The notes: generated by a model not told the origin, from the letters alone. 64,000 nt of DNA from Pollutibacter soli (GCA_029269725.1 JARJHS010000002.1:372001-436000), one strand, 5' to 3'; positions 42,623 to 51,668 are shown, counted from the stretch's first letter. Translations and numbers: made by a program.

Positions 42623-43066
42623 ATGAGTAAACTTCATTTTACCACAAAGCATGCGAATGCAGCTTCCGTACAGCGTAAATGGTACGTTGTTGACGGGACC
42701 AATCAAACTGTGGGGCGTGTATGTAGCCGTATTGCGGCTATTCTGAAAGGCAAGAACAAAGCCTACTACACACCTCATGTGGATTGCGGAGACTATATCA
42801 TTTTTCTCAATGCCGATAAAGTAAAATTTACCGGTAACAAGCTGGAAGAGAAGGAATATCAACACGTGACTGGTTATCCTGGCGGTCAGAAGATCGAGAT
42901 TGCAAAAGACCTGATCAAACGTCGTCCTGAGCTGATTATCGAACGTGCGATCAAAGGCATGTTGCCGAAAAATCGCCTCGGCAGGCAGATGTATAAAAAG
43001 CTGTTTGTTTATGCAGGTGCCGAGCATCCGCATGGCGCGCAGAAACCAGCTGAACTGAAATTCTGA
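42623..43066 (+). CDS. rplM: 50S ribosomal protein L13
   Basis: A 147-residue L13. Recognised by KWYVVDGTNQTVGRVCSRIAAILKGKNKAYYTPHVDCGDYIIFLNADKV-type sequence in the first half, and RAIKGMLPKNRLGRQMYKKLFVYAGAEHPHGAQKP near the C-terminus. L13 is an early-assembly protein of the large subunit. It is the first gene of rplM-rpsI-rpsB-tsf, 27 bp before rpsI. Confidence 0.99.
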   Translation: MSKLHFTTKHANAASVQRKWYVVDGTNQTVGRVCSRIAAILKGKNKAYYTPHVDCGDYIIFLNADKVKFTGNKLEEKEYQHVTGYPGGQKIEIAKDLIKRRPELIIERAIKGMLPKNRLGRQMYKKLFVYAGAEHPHGAQKPAELKF

Positions 43067-43093
43067 TTAAAAACTATTCCAAAAAAAAGATAA

Positions 43094-43483
43094 ATGGAAA
43101 AACAAAAAAACGCGGTTGGCCGTCGTAAAGAAGCTGTTACCAGGGTTTTCCTGAGTAAAGGCGATGGTAAAATCACCGTGAACGACCTGGATTATAAAGT
43201 TTATTTTCCTCAGGTATACCTGCAAAACCAGTTGGAACTTCCTTTTGCTGCTATTGATGGCAATGGAAAATTCGACATCCAGATCAATGCTGCTGGTGGT
43301 GGGAAAAAAGGCCAGGCAGAAGCTGCTAAACTGGGTATTGCCCGTGCTTTGATCACGCTGAATGCTGAATGGCGCCCGGCGTTGAAAGCAGCAGGCTTGC
43401 TTCATCGCGATTCAAGAGTTGTGGAGAGAAAGAAATTTGGTAAGAAGAAAGCCAGAAGAAGCTACCAGTTCAGTAAACGTTAA
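43094..43483 (+). CDS. rpsI: 30S ribosomal protein S9
   Basis: A 129-residue S9 whose basic C-terminal tail reaches the P-site tRNA. Seen as NAVGRRKEAVTRVFLSKGDGKITVN at the start, GGGKKGQAEAAKLGIARALI in the middle and RDSRVVERKKFGKKKARRSYQFSKR at the end. It is the second gene of the operon, 75 bp before rpsB. Confidence 0.99.
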   Translation: MEKQKNAVGRRKEAVTRVFLSKGDGKITVNDLDYKVYFPQVYLQNQLELPFAAIDGNGKFDIQINAAGGGKKGQAEAAKLGIARALITLNAEWRPALKAAGLLHRDSRVVERKKFGKKKARRSYQFSKR

Positions 43484-43558
43484 GGAATATTTTCTTCCTG
43501 CGGATTACTGCAGCGATGGAAAAGCAATTTTTAAAACCATATTTATACAAATCATACA

Positions 43559-44422
43559 ATGGAAAATAACACTTCATTACAACAGCAGTTATTAGAAGCC
43601 GGTGTTCATTTCGGGCACCTGCGTAAGAAGTGGAATCCCAAGATGCTGCCTTACATCTATGCTGAGAAAAAAGGCATACACATCATCGATCTTAATAAAA
43701 CAGTAGAATGCCTGCAGGAAACTGCAGCAGCCCTGAAAAGCATCGCTAAAAGCGGTAAGAAGATCATGTTTGTGGGAACAAAAAAGCAGGCGAAAGAAAT
43801 CATCACTGAATGTGCTCAGCGCATCAATATGCCTTTTGTTACTGAACGTTGGTTAGGTGGTATGCTTACCAACTTCAACACAGTAAGAAAAAGTGTGAAG
43901 AAAATGCAGAGCATCGAAAAAATGCTTGGTGATGGCAGCTTCGACAATATCACTAAAAAAGAACGCCTTCAGCTGAGCCGTGATAAAGAGAAGATGGAAA
44001 AGGTTCTGGGTGGTATCGCACAACTGGGACGCGTACCTGCTGCTTTGTTTATCATCGATATCGGTCATGAGCACATCGCCCTGGCTGAAGCAAAACGCCT
44101 GGGTATCGCAACTTTCGGTATGGTGGATACCAACTGTGATCCCAACAAGGTTGACTTCCCTGTACCTGCCAATGATGATGCAACAAAATCAATTGCTATC
44201 ATCGCAAACTATATCACTGCAGCAATTGCTGAAGGATTGGCTGAGCGCCAGGTTGAAAAATCTGAAGAGTCAGAAACTGAAGAAGACACATCAGAAAAAT
44301 CACCACGTTTCGCTCTTGAAGAAGACGAAGATAAAGGTGGTAACAGGAGAGGAAAACCACAGCCTAAACGCCGTGTTCCTGGTCCTGGTGCCGGTGGTCG
44401 CAAGCCAGCACAAAAAAGATAA
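43559..44422 (+). CDS. rpsB: 30S ribosomal protein S2 with long C-terminal tail
   Basis: A 287-residue S2. The core (about 1-228) shows LLEAGVHFGHLRKKWNPKMLPYI, KKIMFVGTKKQAKEII and PFVTERWLGGMLTNF. A tail of about 58 residues follows: an acidic stretch (EKSEESETEEDTSEKSPRFALEEDEDK) and then a basic, Pro/Gly-rich end (RRGKPQPKRRVPGPGAGGRKPAQKR). Such tails vary between Bacteroidota; this one is not part of the core S2 fold. Confidence 0.98.
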   Translation: MENNTSLQQQLLEAGVHFGHLRKKWNPKMLPYIYAEKKGIHIIDLNKTVECLQETAAALKSIAKSGKKIMFVGTKKQAKEIITECAQRINMPFVTERWLGGMLTNFNTVRKSVKKMQSIEKMLGDGSFDNITKKERLQLSRDKEKMEKVLGGIAQLGRVPAALFIIDIGHEHIALAEAKRLGIATFGMVDTNCDPNKVDFPVPANDDATKSIAIIANYITAAIAEGLAERQVEKSEESETEEDTSEKSPRFALEEDEDKGGNRRGKPQPKRRVPGPGAGGRKPAQKR

Positions 44423-44476
44423 TTCTGATTTCGTTTTCGGGCTTGTTGCCTGATTGATTAAACAAATAAAAAAAGC

Positions 44477-44503
44477 GCCCTGCAGGGTTAGCTTTTGCAG
44501 GGC
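44477..44503 (+). promoter_or_regulatory. Hairpin in the rpsB-tsf spacer
   Basis: GCCCTGCA (44477-44484) pairs perfectly with TGCAGGGC (44496-44503) around an 11-nt loop, directly before the tsf start. No T-run follows, so it is not an ordinary terminator. It could set the rpsB:tsf ratio or block ribosome entry at tsf. Confidence 0.4.
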
Positions 44504-44514
44504 CGGAGAAAAAT

Positions 44515-45354
44515 ATGAGTACTGTAACAATTACCGCTGCTGATATAAATAAGCTTCGTCAGATGACTGGCGCTGGCATGATGGATTGCCGTAAAGCTCT
44601 TACGGAAACCAATGGTGATTTTGAAGCTGCTATCGACTGGCTGCGTAAAAAAGGACAGAAAGTTGCCGCATTGCGCAATGATCGTGAAGCAAAAGAAGGT
44701 GTGGTATTGGCAAAAACAACTGCCGATAACAAAACGGGTATTGCTCTTTGCCTGAGCTGCGAAACGGATTTTGTAAGCAAAAACGCTGACTTCGTAGCTT
44801 TCGCCCAGAGCATCATTGATGCTGCGATTGGTGCAAATGTGAAGACTGTAGATGAATTGAATAGTGCATCAATCAACGGTGCAAAAATTGCAGACCTGGT
44901 GAATGATAAACTGGCGAGTATCGGTGAGAAAATCGCTGTTTCAAAATTCGAAAGAATCGATGCTGATTACGTTGCTTCTTATATCCATGGCGCAAATCGT
45001 ATGGGCGTGCTGGTTGGGTTGAACAGACCTGCAGCTGAAGCCGGAAAAGATATCGCTATGCAGATCGCTGCAATGAATCCTGTAGCTGTTGATCCTGCTG
45101 CTGTTCCTGCTGATGTTGTATCACGTGAAAAAGCTATCGTTACTGAGCAGATCAAAGCTGATCCTAAAATGGCGGGCAAACCTGAAGAGATGATCAACAA
45201 GATCGCTGAAGGTAAACTGAACGCATATTTCAAAGAAAGCACATTGCTTGCACAGGCTTATGTGAAAGATAACGGTGTGACTGTTGGAGATTATATCAAA
45301 TCTGTTGACAAGGATCTTAAAGTAATCGGCTTCAAACGTATAGCATTAGGTTAA
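44515..45354 (+). CDS. tsf: Elongation factor Ts
   Basis: The nucleotide-exchange factor for EF-Tu, 279 residues. The N-terminal UBA-like domain has INKLRQMTGAGMMDCRKALTETNGDFEAAIDWLRKKG. The core contains SCETDFVSKNADF, the conserved TDFV contact loop with EF-Tu, and SYIHGANRMGVLVGL. It is the last gene of the ribosomal operon and is followed by a strong terminator. Confidence 0.99.
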   Translation: MSTVTITAADINKLRQMTGAGMMDCRKALTETNGDFEAAIDWLRKKGQKVAALRNDREAKEGVVLAKTTADNKTGIALCLSCETDFVSKNADFVAFAQSIIDAAIGANVKTVDELNSASINGAKIADLVNDKLASIGEKIAVSKFERIDADYVASYIHGANRMGVLVGLNRPAAEAGKDIAMQIAAMNPVAVDPAAVPADVVSREKAIVTEQIKADPKMAGKPEEMINKIAEGKLNAYFKESTLLAQAYVKDNGVTVGDYIKSVDKDLKVIGFKRIALG

Positions 45355-45377
45355 TTTCAAAATCTAATTAAGATATG

Positions 45378-45407
45378 GGTCCCGGATTTTTCCGGGACCT
45401 TTTTTTT
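45378..45407 (+). terminator. Terminator after tsf
   Basis: A perfect 9-bp stem GGTCCCGGA/TCCGGGACC with a T4 loop, followed directly by eight T. A textbook intrinsic terminator, 24 bp after the tsf stop codon. Confidence 0.9.
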
Positions 45408-45521
45408 AAATGATGAATTTCGAATTGCGAAGGCCTAATTGAATTTAGAATTTGTGATATTGATTAAGAGCGATGCCCGTCTTTTATGAATTTCCGGAAA
45501 GCAAATAATCGTACCAGCTAT

Positions 45522-47852
45522 CTAAAAGAGTTGAATTCTTTTGTTGGCAAGATCCTCTTTCCCATCATTGCTTATCATTCGTACATCATAAATTTCCGCA
45601 ACACGGGAATTATTCCTTGCCTGAAACTTTACGGTAATTGATTTGTCAACCAGCACACCTCTGGCAAACGGAATGGATTGGATGATCAAACCACTTCCTT
45701 TCTTACCATCAAACCTTCCATGATCCACAGTTGCAGCTAGACGACCGTTCAGAAAAATATCATACACAGCCTTCTCATCCTTGCCCGCATCAACAACAAA
45801 AATCAATTGCTCTCCCGTTTTTACGCGTTGCAGTTCGTACATGAAGTAACCACCATCATTTGCACTTCTCGACTTTTTTACTCCATTATCTGTTTTTGAT
45901 GAAGAAATGAATTCAAGTTTATGTGCCTTCTCGCTTTCGGTATCACCAGGAATTACCCGATCAACCGTCATGGCAGAAATACTTTTCATAAATGTATTTT
46001 CATCTTCCAGATTCTTTTTATATCCGCTATAGGCAGCATCATTTTCAAAATGCCGGAAATAAACTGCATACCTGCTGTAATGAATAGTGTTGAAAGGAAC
46101 CAATTCAAGATTCTTGTCGGAAACAGATTGAAACAAAGCAACGCTGCCGGGTTTCCTGGTGATGCCTTTAGTGATGTTGTCGTAGTTGCCGGCAAATGTT
46201 GGCGCATCAGACAAGGGAATTATTTTTCTCGCAACAACATCACGTGCATTTCTGAAATCATTTGCATTTAAACCTTGATTATCCATTTTCGCAGCAAGTA
46301 CTATTGGGCCGTATAAAACAGAAATATATTCGTTACCCCCTGGTATACTTTCTATGCTGATTTTTCCAGGAAGACCTACTATGATTTCGTCGCCATTTTT
46401 CCAAACCCGCTCAATCGCAACATAACCATCCGGTGACGCTTTAATGCTTATTTTTTTGCCATTTACCTTGATATCAGGTATTGCTGATTTTAACCATTTA
46501 GGCTGCCTGATTTTTAAGTTGAATTTTACTGGCTGCTCTGTTGTTATAACGATGGTAGATGATTCAATATCAGGAAAAGAAGTTTTCTGTGTGATCCTGA
46601 CTTTTTTATCCTTCCAGTTTAATTCCGAAGGCAGAAAGAGATTTACATACAACGAAGATTCATCGTAAGCAAAAATCATCTGGCCAAATTTCGAAGGGCT
46701 TTCCATTCCCGTTCCGGTACAACACCAGAACGAATGATACTTTGTACCGTAAACTTTATAGTGGCCTGGTCGCATTGAAGTATAGTACACACACATCGCA
46801 CTATCCGGATCATAGTTGGAGAGAATATGATTGAATAACACTTTCTCGTAGTAATCAATTTTTTCAGGCTCTGCATAATCTTTATAAAGCACTTCCGTAA
46901 GTCTCAACATGTTCACTGAATTGCATGATTCAGGTCCACCGATCAATGGAAGCCTTTCAGTAAATTCACTGGTGGTAAAAAAATGTTCGCCAGTACTATT
47001 ACCGCCAATCGACCAGGTGTGTTTTGAAACCACGGTGCTCCAGAAAAATCTTGCAGCGTCTGTATATTTCTGATCACTGGTATATTGATATATGTTTTCA
47101 AATCCGGTGAACTTTGGAATCTGAGTATTTGCATGCCAACCATTAAGCACGTCCTTTCCTTGTGAAAGCGGCACCCACATGTCTTCATCATTCAGCATAT
47201 TTGCCCATTGCAGATATTTTTTATCACCGGATAATTTATACGCATCGATGTAGGATTCGTTGATTGAGCCATGCTCGCATACCAGAAGTTCCTGTATCTG
47301 ATCATGCGTAAGTTTATTCAATACACTGTCTCCAAACCAATCGGCCATCTTTAAAAAAATAGCTCCTGCTTTTGGAATTCCACACCTGGTATAAACACTG
47401 TTTAAACCCAGCATGATTTTATTCATAATGTACACAGGTTCCCATGTGTCATTAATCAGTGGATTGGATGTCTTAAAATTTCCTTCCACCACATCCTGGA
47501 AAACATGTCGGCCATTAATCGTCGCGAGAAGGTATCCGTCTTTTCCAGCTTTCTGACATTCTTCAAGTTCTGATAATGTATAGTTTAGTTTTTCGATAAT
47601 TTTCTCATCGCCGGTACTCTGGTACATCATCGCCATTGATGATAAATAAAATCCCATGATGTGTCCGGCCAGCGGACCTTTTCCCCAGACATCTTCTGAT
47701 TCCCAGAAAGGATATGGCTGCGCTTTCGGGATAAGGCCTGCTTCTCTTCGGAACCAGGATGCAATCCTGTCTTGATCAAGCGAAAGCAGGTATTCGTGAT
47801 TGAGGTCCATAATATTTTTAAAAGCCCCCCCGGTAATACGCACATCTGCCAA
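45522..47852 (-). CDS. GH127-type beta-L-arabinofuranosidase family protein (DUF1680), 5' frameshift likely
   Basis: A 776-residue glycosidase of the GH127/GH146 group. The zinc-thiolate active site is conserved: E308 and C310 in GGPESCNS, and C377-C378 in FWCCTGTG. These match the Glu, Cys, Cys, Cys set of HypBA1, where the first Cys of the pair is the nucleophile. An (alpha/alpha)6 barrel is followed by beta-sandwich domains. The apparent start (TTG 47852) is too late. The frame continues upstream as a signal-peptide end (PICVSAHAHPED), while the only ATG (47980, MPNRIASILFF) is in another frame. One missing base within about 47935-47953 would join them. Confidence 0.85.
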   Translation of the reverse strand: MADVRITGGAFKNIMDLNHEYLLSLDQDRIASWFRREAGLIPKAQPYPFWESEDVWGKGPLAGHIMGFYLSSMAMMYQSTGDEKIIEKLNYTLSELEECQKAGKDGYLLATINGRHVFQDVVEGNFKTSNPLINDTWEPVYIMNKIMLGLNSVYTRCGIPKAGAIFLKMADWFGDSVLNKLTHDQIQELLVCEHGSINESYIDAYKLSGDKKYLQWANMLNDEDMWVPLSQGKDVLNGWHANTQIPKFTGFENIYQYTSDQKYTDAARFFWSTVVSKHTWSIGGNSTGEHFFTTSEFTERLPLIGGPESCNSVNMLRLTEVLYKDYAEPEKIDYYEKVLFNHILSNYDPDSAMCVYYTSMRPGHYKVYGTKYHSFWCCTGTGMESPSKFGQMIFAYDESSLYVNLFLPSELNWKDKKVRITQKTSFPDIESSTIVITTEQPVKFNLKIRQPKWLKSAIPDIKVNGKKISIKASPDGYVAIERVWKNGDEIIVGLPGKISIESIPGGNEYISVLYGPIVLAAKMDNQGLNANDFRNARDVVARKIIPLSDAPTFAGNYDNITKGITRKPGSVALFQSVSDKNLELVPFNTIHYSRYAVYFRHFENDAAYSGYKKNLEDENTFMKSISAMTVDRVIPGDTESEKAHKLEFISSSKTDNGVKKSRSANDGGYFMYELQRVKTGEQLIFVVDAGKDEKAVYDIFLNGRLAATVDHGRFDGKKGSGLIIQSIPFARGVLVDKSITVKFQARNNSRVAEIYDVRMISNDGKEDLANKRIQLF

Positions 47853-47934
47853 TGAGAAAAGGTGAATTTTTTCTGCTTGTTTTCGGGTGACGATCGAAGT
47901 GTCTTCAGGGTGAGCGTGTGCAGAAACACAAATC

Positions 47935-47980
47935 GGGAAAGCAAAATGAAAAATAATATTGAAGCAATTCGATTCGGCAT
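47935..47980 (-). other. Probable frameshift in the GH127 signal peptide
   Basis: On the minus strand, ATG 47980 opens a signal-peptide start (MPNRIASILFF). The h-region end and cleavage site (FPICVSAHA) are in the frame of the enzyme. The switch must fall in the T- and C-runs at 47935-47953. Either the gene is inactivated, or it is phase-variable through the homopolymers, or there is a sequencing error. Confidence 0.55.
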
Positions 47981-48040
47981 ATGCAATTCTTGATGGTTAA
48001 GATGAATTGAATTTAGCTTTTTTAGATCACAGTTTAGTGG

Positions 48041-48609
48041 TTGACAGTTCACAGTTTCGGACAGCCGGCGATTGCGATTGAATTTTTCTGTTCCCGCAGA
48101 TGCTCGCTGATCTGATACACGCAGATTCACGCAGAACAGCTCACGGCTGAGTGGTTGACAGTTCACAGTTTCGGACAGCCGGCGATTGCGATTGAATTTT
48201 TCTGTTCCCGCAGATGCTCGCTGATCTGATACACGCAGATTCACGCAGAACAGCTCACGGTTGAGTGTTTGACAGTTCACAGTTTCGGACAGCCGGCGAT
48301 TGCGATTGAATTTATTTGTTCCCGCAGATGCTCGCTGATCTGATACACGCAGATTCACGCAGAACAGCTCACGGTTGAGTGGTTGACAGTTCACAGTTTC
48401 GGACAGCCGGCGATAGCGATTGAATTTTTCTGTTCCCGCAGATGCTCGCTGATCTGATACACGCAGATTCACGCAGAACAGCTCACGGTTGAGTAGTTGA
48501 CAGTACAGTTTCGGACAGCCGGCGATTGCGATTGAAATTTTTCTGTTCCCGCAGATGCTCGCTGATCTGATACACGCAGATTCACGCAGAACAGTTCACC
48601 TGTAACCTA
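48041..48609. repeat. Five tandem copies of a 114-bp repeat
   Basis: Copies start at 48041, 48155, 48269, 48383 and 48497, exactly 114 bp apart. They differ by a few bases; the fifth has a 2-nt loss and a 1-nt gain. Each unit starts TTGACAGTTCACAGTTTCGG and contains GGACAGCCGGCGATTGCGATT and three spaced CGCAGA words (GCTGATCTGATACACGCAG, ATTCACGCAGAACAG). Because 114 is a multiple of three, an open frame runs through the array on the minus strand, but nothing suggests it is translated. There are no variable spacers, so it is not CRISPR. Confidence 0.95.
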
Positions 48610-48676
48610 ACACTTTCAACCTTCCACTTCCCACTTTCAACTACTTCGTCCTTCACTTCGTACTTCATCCTTCCTT
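48610..48676. repeat. Pyrimidine-rich word repeats before pyrH
   Basis: Short repeated words such as CACTTTCAACCTTCCACTTCC and ACTTCGTCCTTCACTTCGTAC fill the gap between the tandem array and pyrH. They are of the same low-complexity style, on the opposite strand, as the purine words after cysS. Confidence 0.5.
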
Positions 48677-48679
48677 TTG

Positions 48680-48687
48680 TATCTTCG
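48680..48687 (+). promoter_or_regulatory. -7-like element before pyrH
   Basis: TATCTTCG, one mismatch from TAnnTTTG, ends 4 bp before the pyrH ATG. If it is used, the mRNA would be leaderless or nearly so. Confidence 0.4.
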
Positions 48688-48691
48688 CGCC

Positions 48692-49399
48692 ATGCCAGTT
48701 TTCAAACGTGTTCTTCTGAAGCTTTCCGGTGAGTCATTAATGGGGCAAAATAGTTTCGGACTTGATCCTTCAGTTATCAGTAAGTATGCCCAGGAAATTA
48801 AAACAATCGTTGACCTTGGTGTGGAAGTTGCCGTTGTAATCGGTGGCGGAAATATTTACAGGGGCATGAACGAATCTGAAACGGGAATAGAGCGTGCTCA
48901 TGGTGATTACATGGGTATGCTTGCCACCGTAATCAATGGAATGGCCATGCAGGCGATGCTGGAAAAACTGGGAGTATATACCCGTTTGCAGAGCGCCATC
49001 AAAATGGAACAGGTGGCAGAGCCATATATTCGCAGACGTGCGATCAGGCACCTGGAAAAACATCGTGTTGTGATCTTCGGCGCAGGAACAGGCAACCCCT
49101 ATTTTACCACTGACACAGCAGGTTCACTGCGTGCCGTCGAAATCAACGCGGATGTGATTCTGAAGGGAACACGTGTTGACGGCATTTATACTGCGGATCC
49201 CGAAAAAGATCCTACTGCCACAAAATACGAGACCATAACATACAAAGAATGCCTGGAGAAAAATCTCCGCGTTATGGATCTCACCGCTTTCACCCTTTGT
49301 ATGGAAAACAATATTCCCATCATTGTTTTTGATATGAATAAAAACGAAAACCTGAAAAGGGTAGTGATGGGCGAGAAAGTGGGAACGCTTGTGAAATAA
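48692..49399 (+). CDS. pyrH: UMP kinase
   Basis: Phosphorylates UMP to UDP; bacterial hexameric amino-acid-kinase fold, about 235 residues. Motifs: [14 protein letters not shown] at the N-terminus, [11 protein letters not shown], the [17 protein letters not shown] phosphate/UMP region, and [13 protein letters not shown]. The start is ATG 48692 ([14 protein letters not shown]); a TTG at 48677 lies inside the promoter-like element and is rejected. In many Bacteroidota pyrH follows tsf; here about 3.3 kb with the GH127 gene and the tandem repeats separate them. Confidence 0.98.
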   Translation: MPVFKRVLLKLSGESLMGQNSFGLDPSVISKYAQEIKTIVDLGVEVAVVIGGGNIYRGMNESETGIERAHGDYMGMLATVINGMAMQAMLEKLGVYTRLQSAIKMEQVAEPYIRRRAIRHLEKHRVVIFGAGTGNPYFTTDTAGSLRAVEINADVILKGTRVDGIYTADPEKDPTATKYETITYKECLEKNLRVMDLTAFTLCMENNIPIIVFDMNKNENLKRVVMGEKVGTLVK

Positions 49400-49428
49400 G
49401 TCGCCGGTTTATTCAAATACTTTTTCTC

Positions 49429-50067
49429 ATGAGCATCGCTGATATTCGCAAGGAATATAAAATGGCAAGTTTGTCGGAAGACCAGGTTGATCCTTCTCCG
49501 ATAATTCAGTTTGACAAGTGGTGGAGAGAAGCTGTTGCTGCAAAAATAGATGAAGTAAATGCCATGACGCTGGCTACTGTTGCTGCTGATGGCCGGCCTT
49601 CTGCACGGATTGTTTTACTGAAAGAATATACCGGTCAAGGGTTTGTGTTTTTCACGAATTATTTTAGCCGTAAAGGAACTGAGATCAGCGGGAACGCTGT
49701 AGTTGCATTGCTTTTTTTCTGGAAAGAACTGGAAAGGCAGGTTCGGATAGAAGGTTCTGTGAAGTTGGTAAGCACTGAAGAAAGTGATGAATATTTTGCA
49801 TCAAGGCCGAAAGAAAGTAAACTCGGAGCATGGGCTTCACCTCAGAGTAAAATAATTGAAAGTCGGGAGCAACTTGAAATGCAATTCAACCAGGCGAAAG
49901 AAAAATTTAAGGAAGTTGAAATTCCCCGCCCACCTCATTGGGGAGGTTACCGGGTAGTTCCCGATAAGATAGAATTCTGGCAAGGCCGGCCCGGCAGACT
50001 GCATGACCGGATTCTGTATACTGCTGATATTGACGCTTCCTGGAATATCAACAGACTAAGTCCATAG
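49429..50067 (+). CDS. pdxH: Pyridoxamine 5'-phosphate oxidase
   Basis: An FMN enzyme that makes pyridoxal 5'-phosphate from the pyridoxamine or pyridoxine phosphate; 212 residues, normal length. Motifs: [37 protein letters not shown], the [12 protein letters not shown] loop, and the C-terminal [24 protein letters not shown] signature. It lies 29 bp after pyrH and is likely co-transcribed with it. Confidence 0.98.
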   Translation: MSIADIRKEYKMASLSEDQVDPSPIIQFDKWWREAVAAKIDEVNAMTLATVAADGRPSARIVLLKEYTGQGFVFFTNYFSRKGTEISGNAVVALLFFWKELERQVRIEGSVKLVSTEESDEYFASRPKESKLGAWASPQSKIIESREQLEMQFNQAKEKFKEVEIPRPPHWGGYRVVPDKIEFWQGRPGRLHDRILYTADIDASWNINRLSP

Positions 50068-50100
50068 ATAAACTTTCCTAAGCAGAATTTTACTAATTTA

Positions 50101-50291
50101 AATCTGACCAGGAAATCACTGTACGTGGTTTTCTTTTGCTGATAGTTATTGAGGCCGTCAAAATTGTTCAACCAGATAATTGCTATTTTGGTGGAAATGA
50201 AGATGGGTGGCCGAAGTATCCAAAAGGCCCGGTCCCTGGAATTGATTTCGATCCTGACTTTATCACAAAACGCCAACTGATGAAGTGCTGA
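50101..50291 (+). pseudogene. Possible gene remnant, no start codon
   Basis: A stop-free frame of about 60 codons follows an in-frame TAA and ends at TGA 50291. The translation has protein-like features (IEAVKIVQPDNCYFGGNEDG, then PKGPVPGIDFDPDFITKRQL) but no ATG. I do not recognise it. It may be the tail of a decayed gene or chance; no promoter is evident. Confidence 0.2.
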
Positions 50292-50321
50292 CGTTTTCCT
50301 TCAATTCATAAACTGCTGATT

Positions 50322-51449
50322 ATGCTACACCGGATATTTTTGCCGCACCGAACTGCCTTTTTGCTGATGCTGATGTTCATATACCTACCAACTGGCGGTG
50401 ACGCATATGCGCAAAGTCAGAAAACAAAGCGATACCTGTATGTCGCTACTCCGGGCATTCGCGACTACCTGGGTTATGGTGGTCATGGGATACTTGTTTT
50501 TGATATGGACAATCATCACCGGTTCGTACGCAGGATTGCTACACAGGGATTTCATCCGGACGGGACGCCATCGAATGTGAAGGGCATCGCGGTTTCCCTT
50601 GCGTTAAATAGTGTGTATATCACCACGATAGAGGGATTGCAGCGAATCGATCTGGCAAATGACAAAATTGTCTGGGAGAAAAAAGTGGAAGGCGGTTGTG
50701 ATCGCCTGGCGATTTCTCCCGATGGTATGACCATGTACCTGCCCTCGATGGAAAAAGACTTCTGGAATGTGGTCGATTGTAAAACGGGTGATATTATTAA
50801 AAAAATCACTGTTGTAAAACGAGCGCACAATACTGTTTACAGCCTGTCCGGAAAAGCCGTGTACATGGCAGATATCGCTTCTCCGCTGCTGCATGTTGCA
50901 GATCCATCCACACACGAAATTGTAAAACGCGTCGGCCCCTTTAGCAATTTCATCCGGCCATTTACTGTCAACGGAAAAGAGACAACGGTATTTGTAACAG
51001 TTGACAGCCTGCTTGGATTTGAAGTCGGAGATCTTGACAAAAACCAGGTATTGGGTCGGGTCATAGTCCAGGGTTGGAATAAAGGTCCTGTAAGAAGACA
51101 TGGTAATCCAAGTCATGGAATCGCGCTAACGCCTGATGAAAAGGAAATCTGGCTGGCCGATGGATATAATATGCGGATGCATGTGTTTTCAGCTGAAAAG
51201 CCATGGCAACAACTCACTACAATTCCGCTGCAGGATATGCCTGGCTGGATAATGTTTAGTCTCGACGGTAAATATGCGTATCCATCAAGCGGAGAAGTCA
51301 TTGATACTCGAACAAGAAAGATCCTTCTTCAACTGCAGGATGAGCAATTCAATAATGTAGCCAGTGAGAAGATGATTGAAATTCATTTACAAGACGGCAA
51401 AGCCATACGAGCGGGAGATCAGTTTGGTCTCGGCAGAAAAATGAATTAG
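50322..51449 (+). CDS. Secreted YncE-like beta-propeller protein
   Basis: A 375-residue exported protein (signal peptide about 1-31, ending AYAQ). Repeated segments of the YVTN/NHL kind (GIAVSLALNSVYITTIEG, RLAISPDGMTMYLPSM, YSLSGKAVYMADIA, GIALTPDEKEIWLADGYN, IMFSLDGKYAYPSSGE) predict a seven-bladed propeller like YncE. Its role is unknown; it may bind a ligand or protein in the periplasm. It lies upstream of the permease and malate synthase genes, with 220 bp before the permease. Confidence 0.85.
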   Translation: MLHRIFLPHRTAFLLMLMFIYLPTGGDAYAQSQKTKRYLYVATPGIRDYLGYGGHGILVFDMDNHHRFVRRIATQGFHPDGTPSNVKGIAVSLALNSVYITTIEGLQRIDLANDKIVWEKKVEGGCDRLAISPDGMTMYLPSMEKDFWNVVDCKTGDIIKKITVVKRAHNTVYSLSGKAVYMADIASPLLHVADPSTHEIVKRVGPFSNFIRPFTVNGKETTVFVTVDSLLGFEVGDLDKNQVLGRVIVQGWNKGPVRRHGNPSHGIALTPDEKEIWLADGYNMRMHVFSAEKPWQQLTTIPLQDMPGWIMFSLDGKYAYPSSGEVIDTRTRKILLQLQDEQFNNVASEKMIEIHLQDGKAIRAGDQFGLGRKMN

Positions 51450-51588
51450 GGTTTGTATATTCAGGTGAGTGGCCTGGGAATGTAGTCTGAAATTCGGACA
51501 TTAATTTATCATGTCCTAAATGGTCGTGGTCTCTTTTCAGAAAGCTGTTTTTTTTTTATTCTGCATTTCTACAAGTCCCACCTCTTCA

Positions 51589-51657
51589 ATGAACAACAAC
51601 GATGACGAAAAACGCCGGCTGTTATCACCTGATCAGGAAGCCCTGACTATCTTTTAA
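51589..51657 (+). CDS. Small reading frame before the permease gene
   Basis: A 22-codon frame, MNNNDDEKRRLLSPDQEALT followed by IF and a stop, ends 11 bp before the permease ATG. It is acidic/basic with no membrane segment. It could be a coupled upstream frame or chance; no stem-loop follows it. Confidence 0.2.
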   Translation: MNNNDDEKRRLLSPDQEALTIF

Positions 51658-51668
51658 CCAGGTTTGGT

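Noticed and set aside
47627-48472. 281-codon minus-strand frame through the 114-bp repeats into the GH127 gene
   Set aside because: It is open only because the repeat period is a multiple of three, and it then runs out of frame over the enzyme. Only its MPNRIASILFF segment is meaningful, as the start of the GH127 signal peptide.
48041-48609. CRISPR array
   Set aside because: The repeats are contiguous 114-bp units with no unique spacers, and no cas genes are present.
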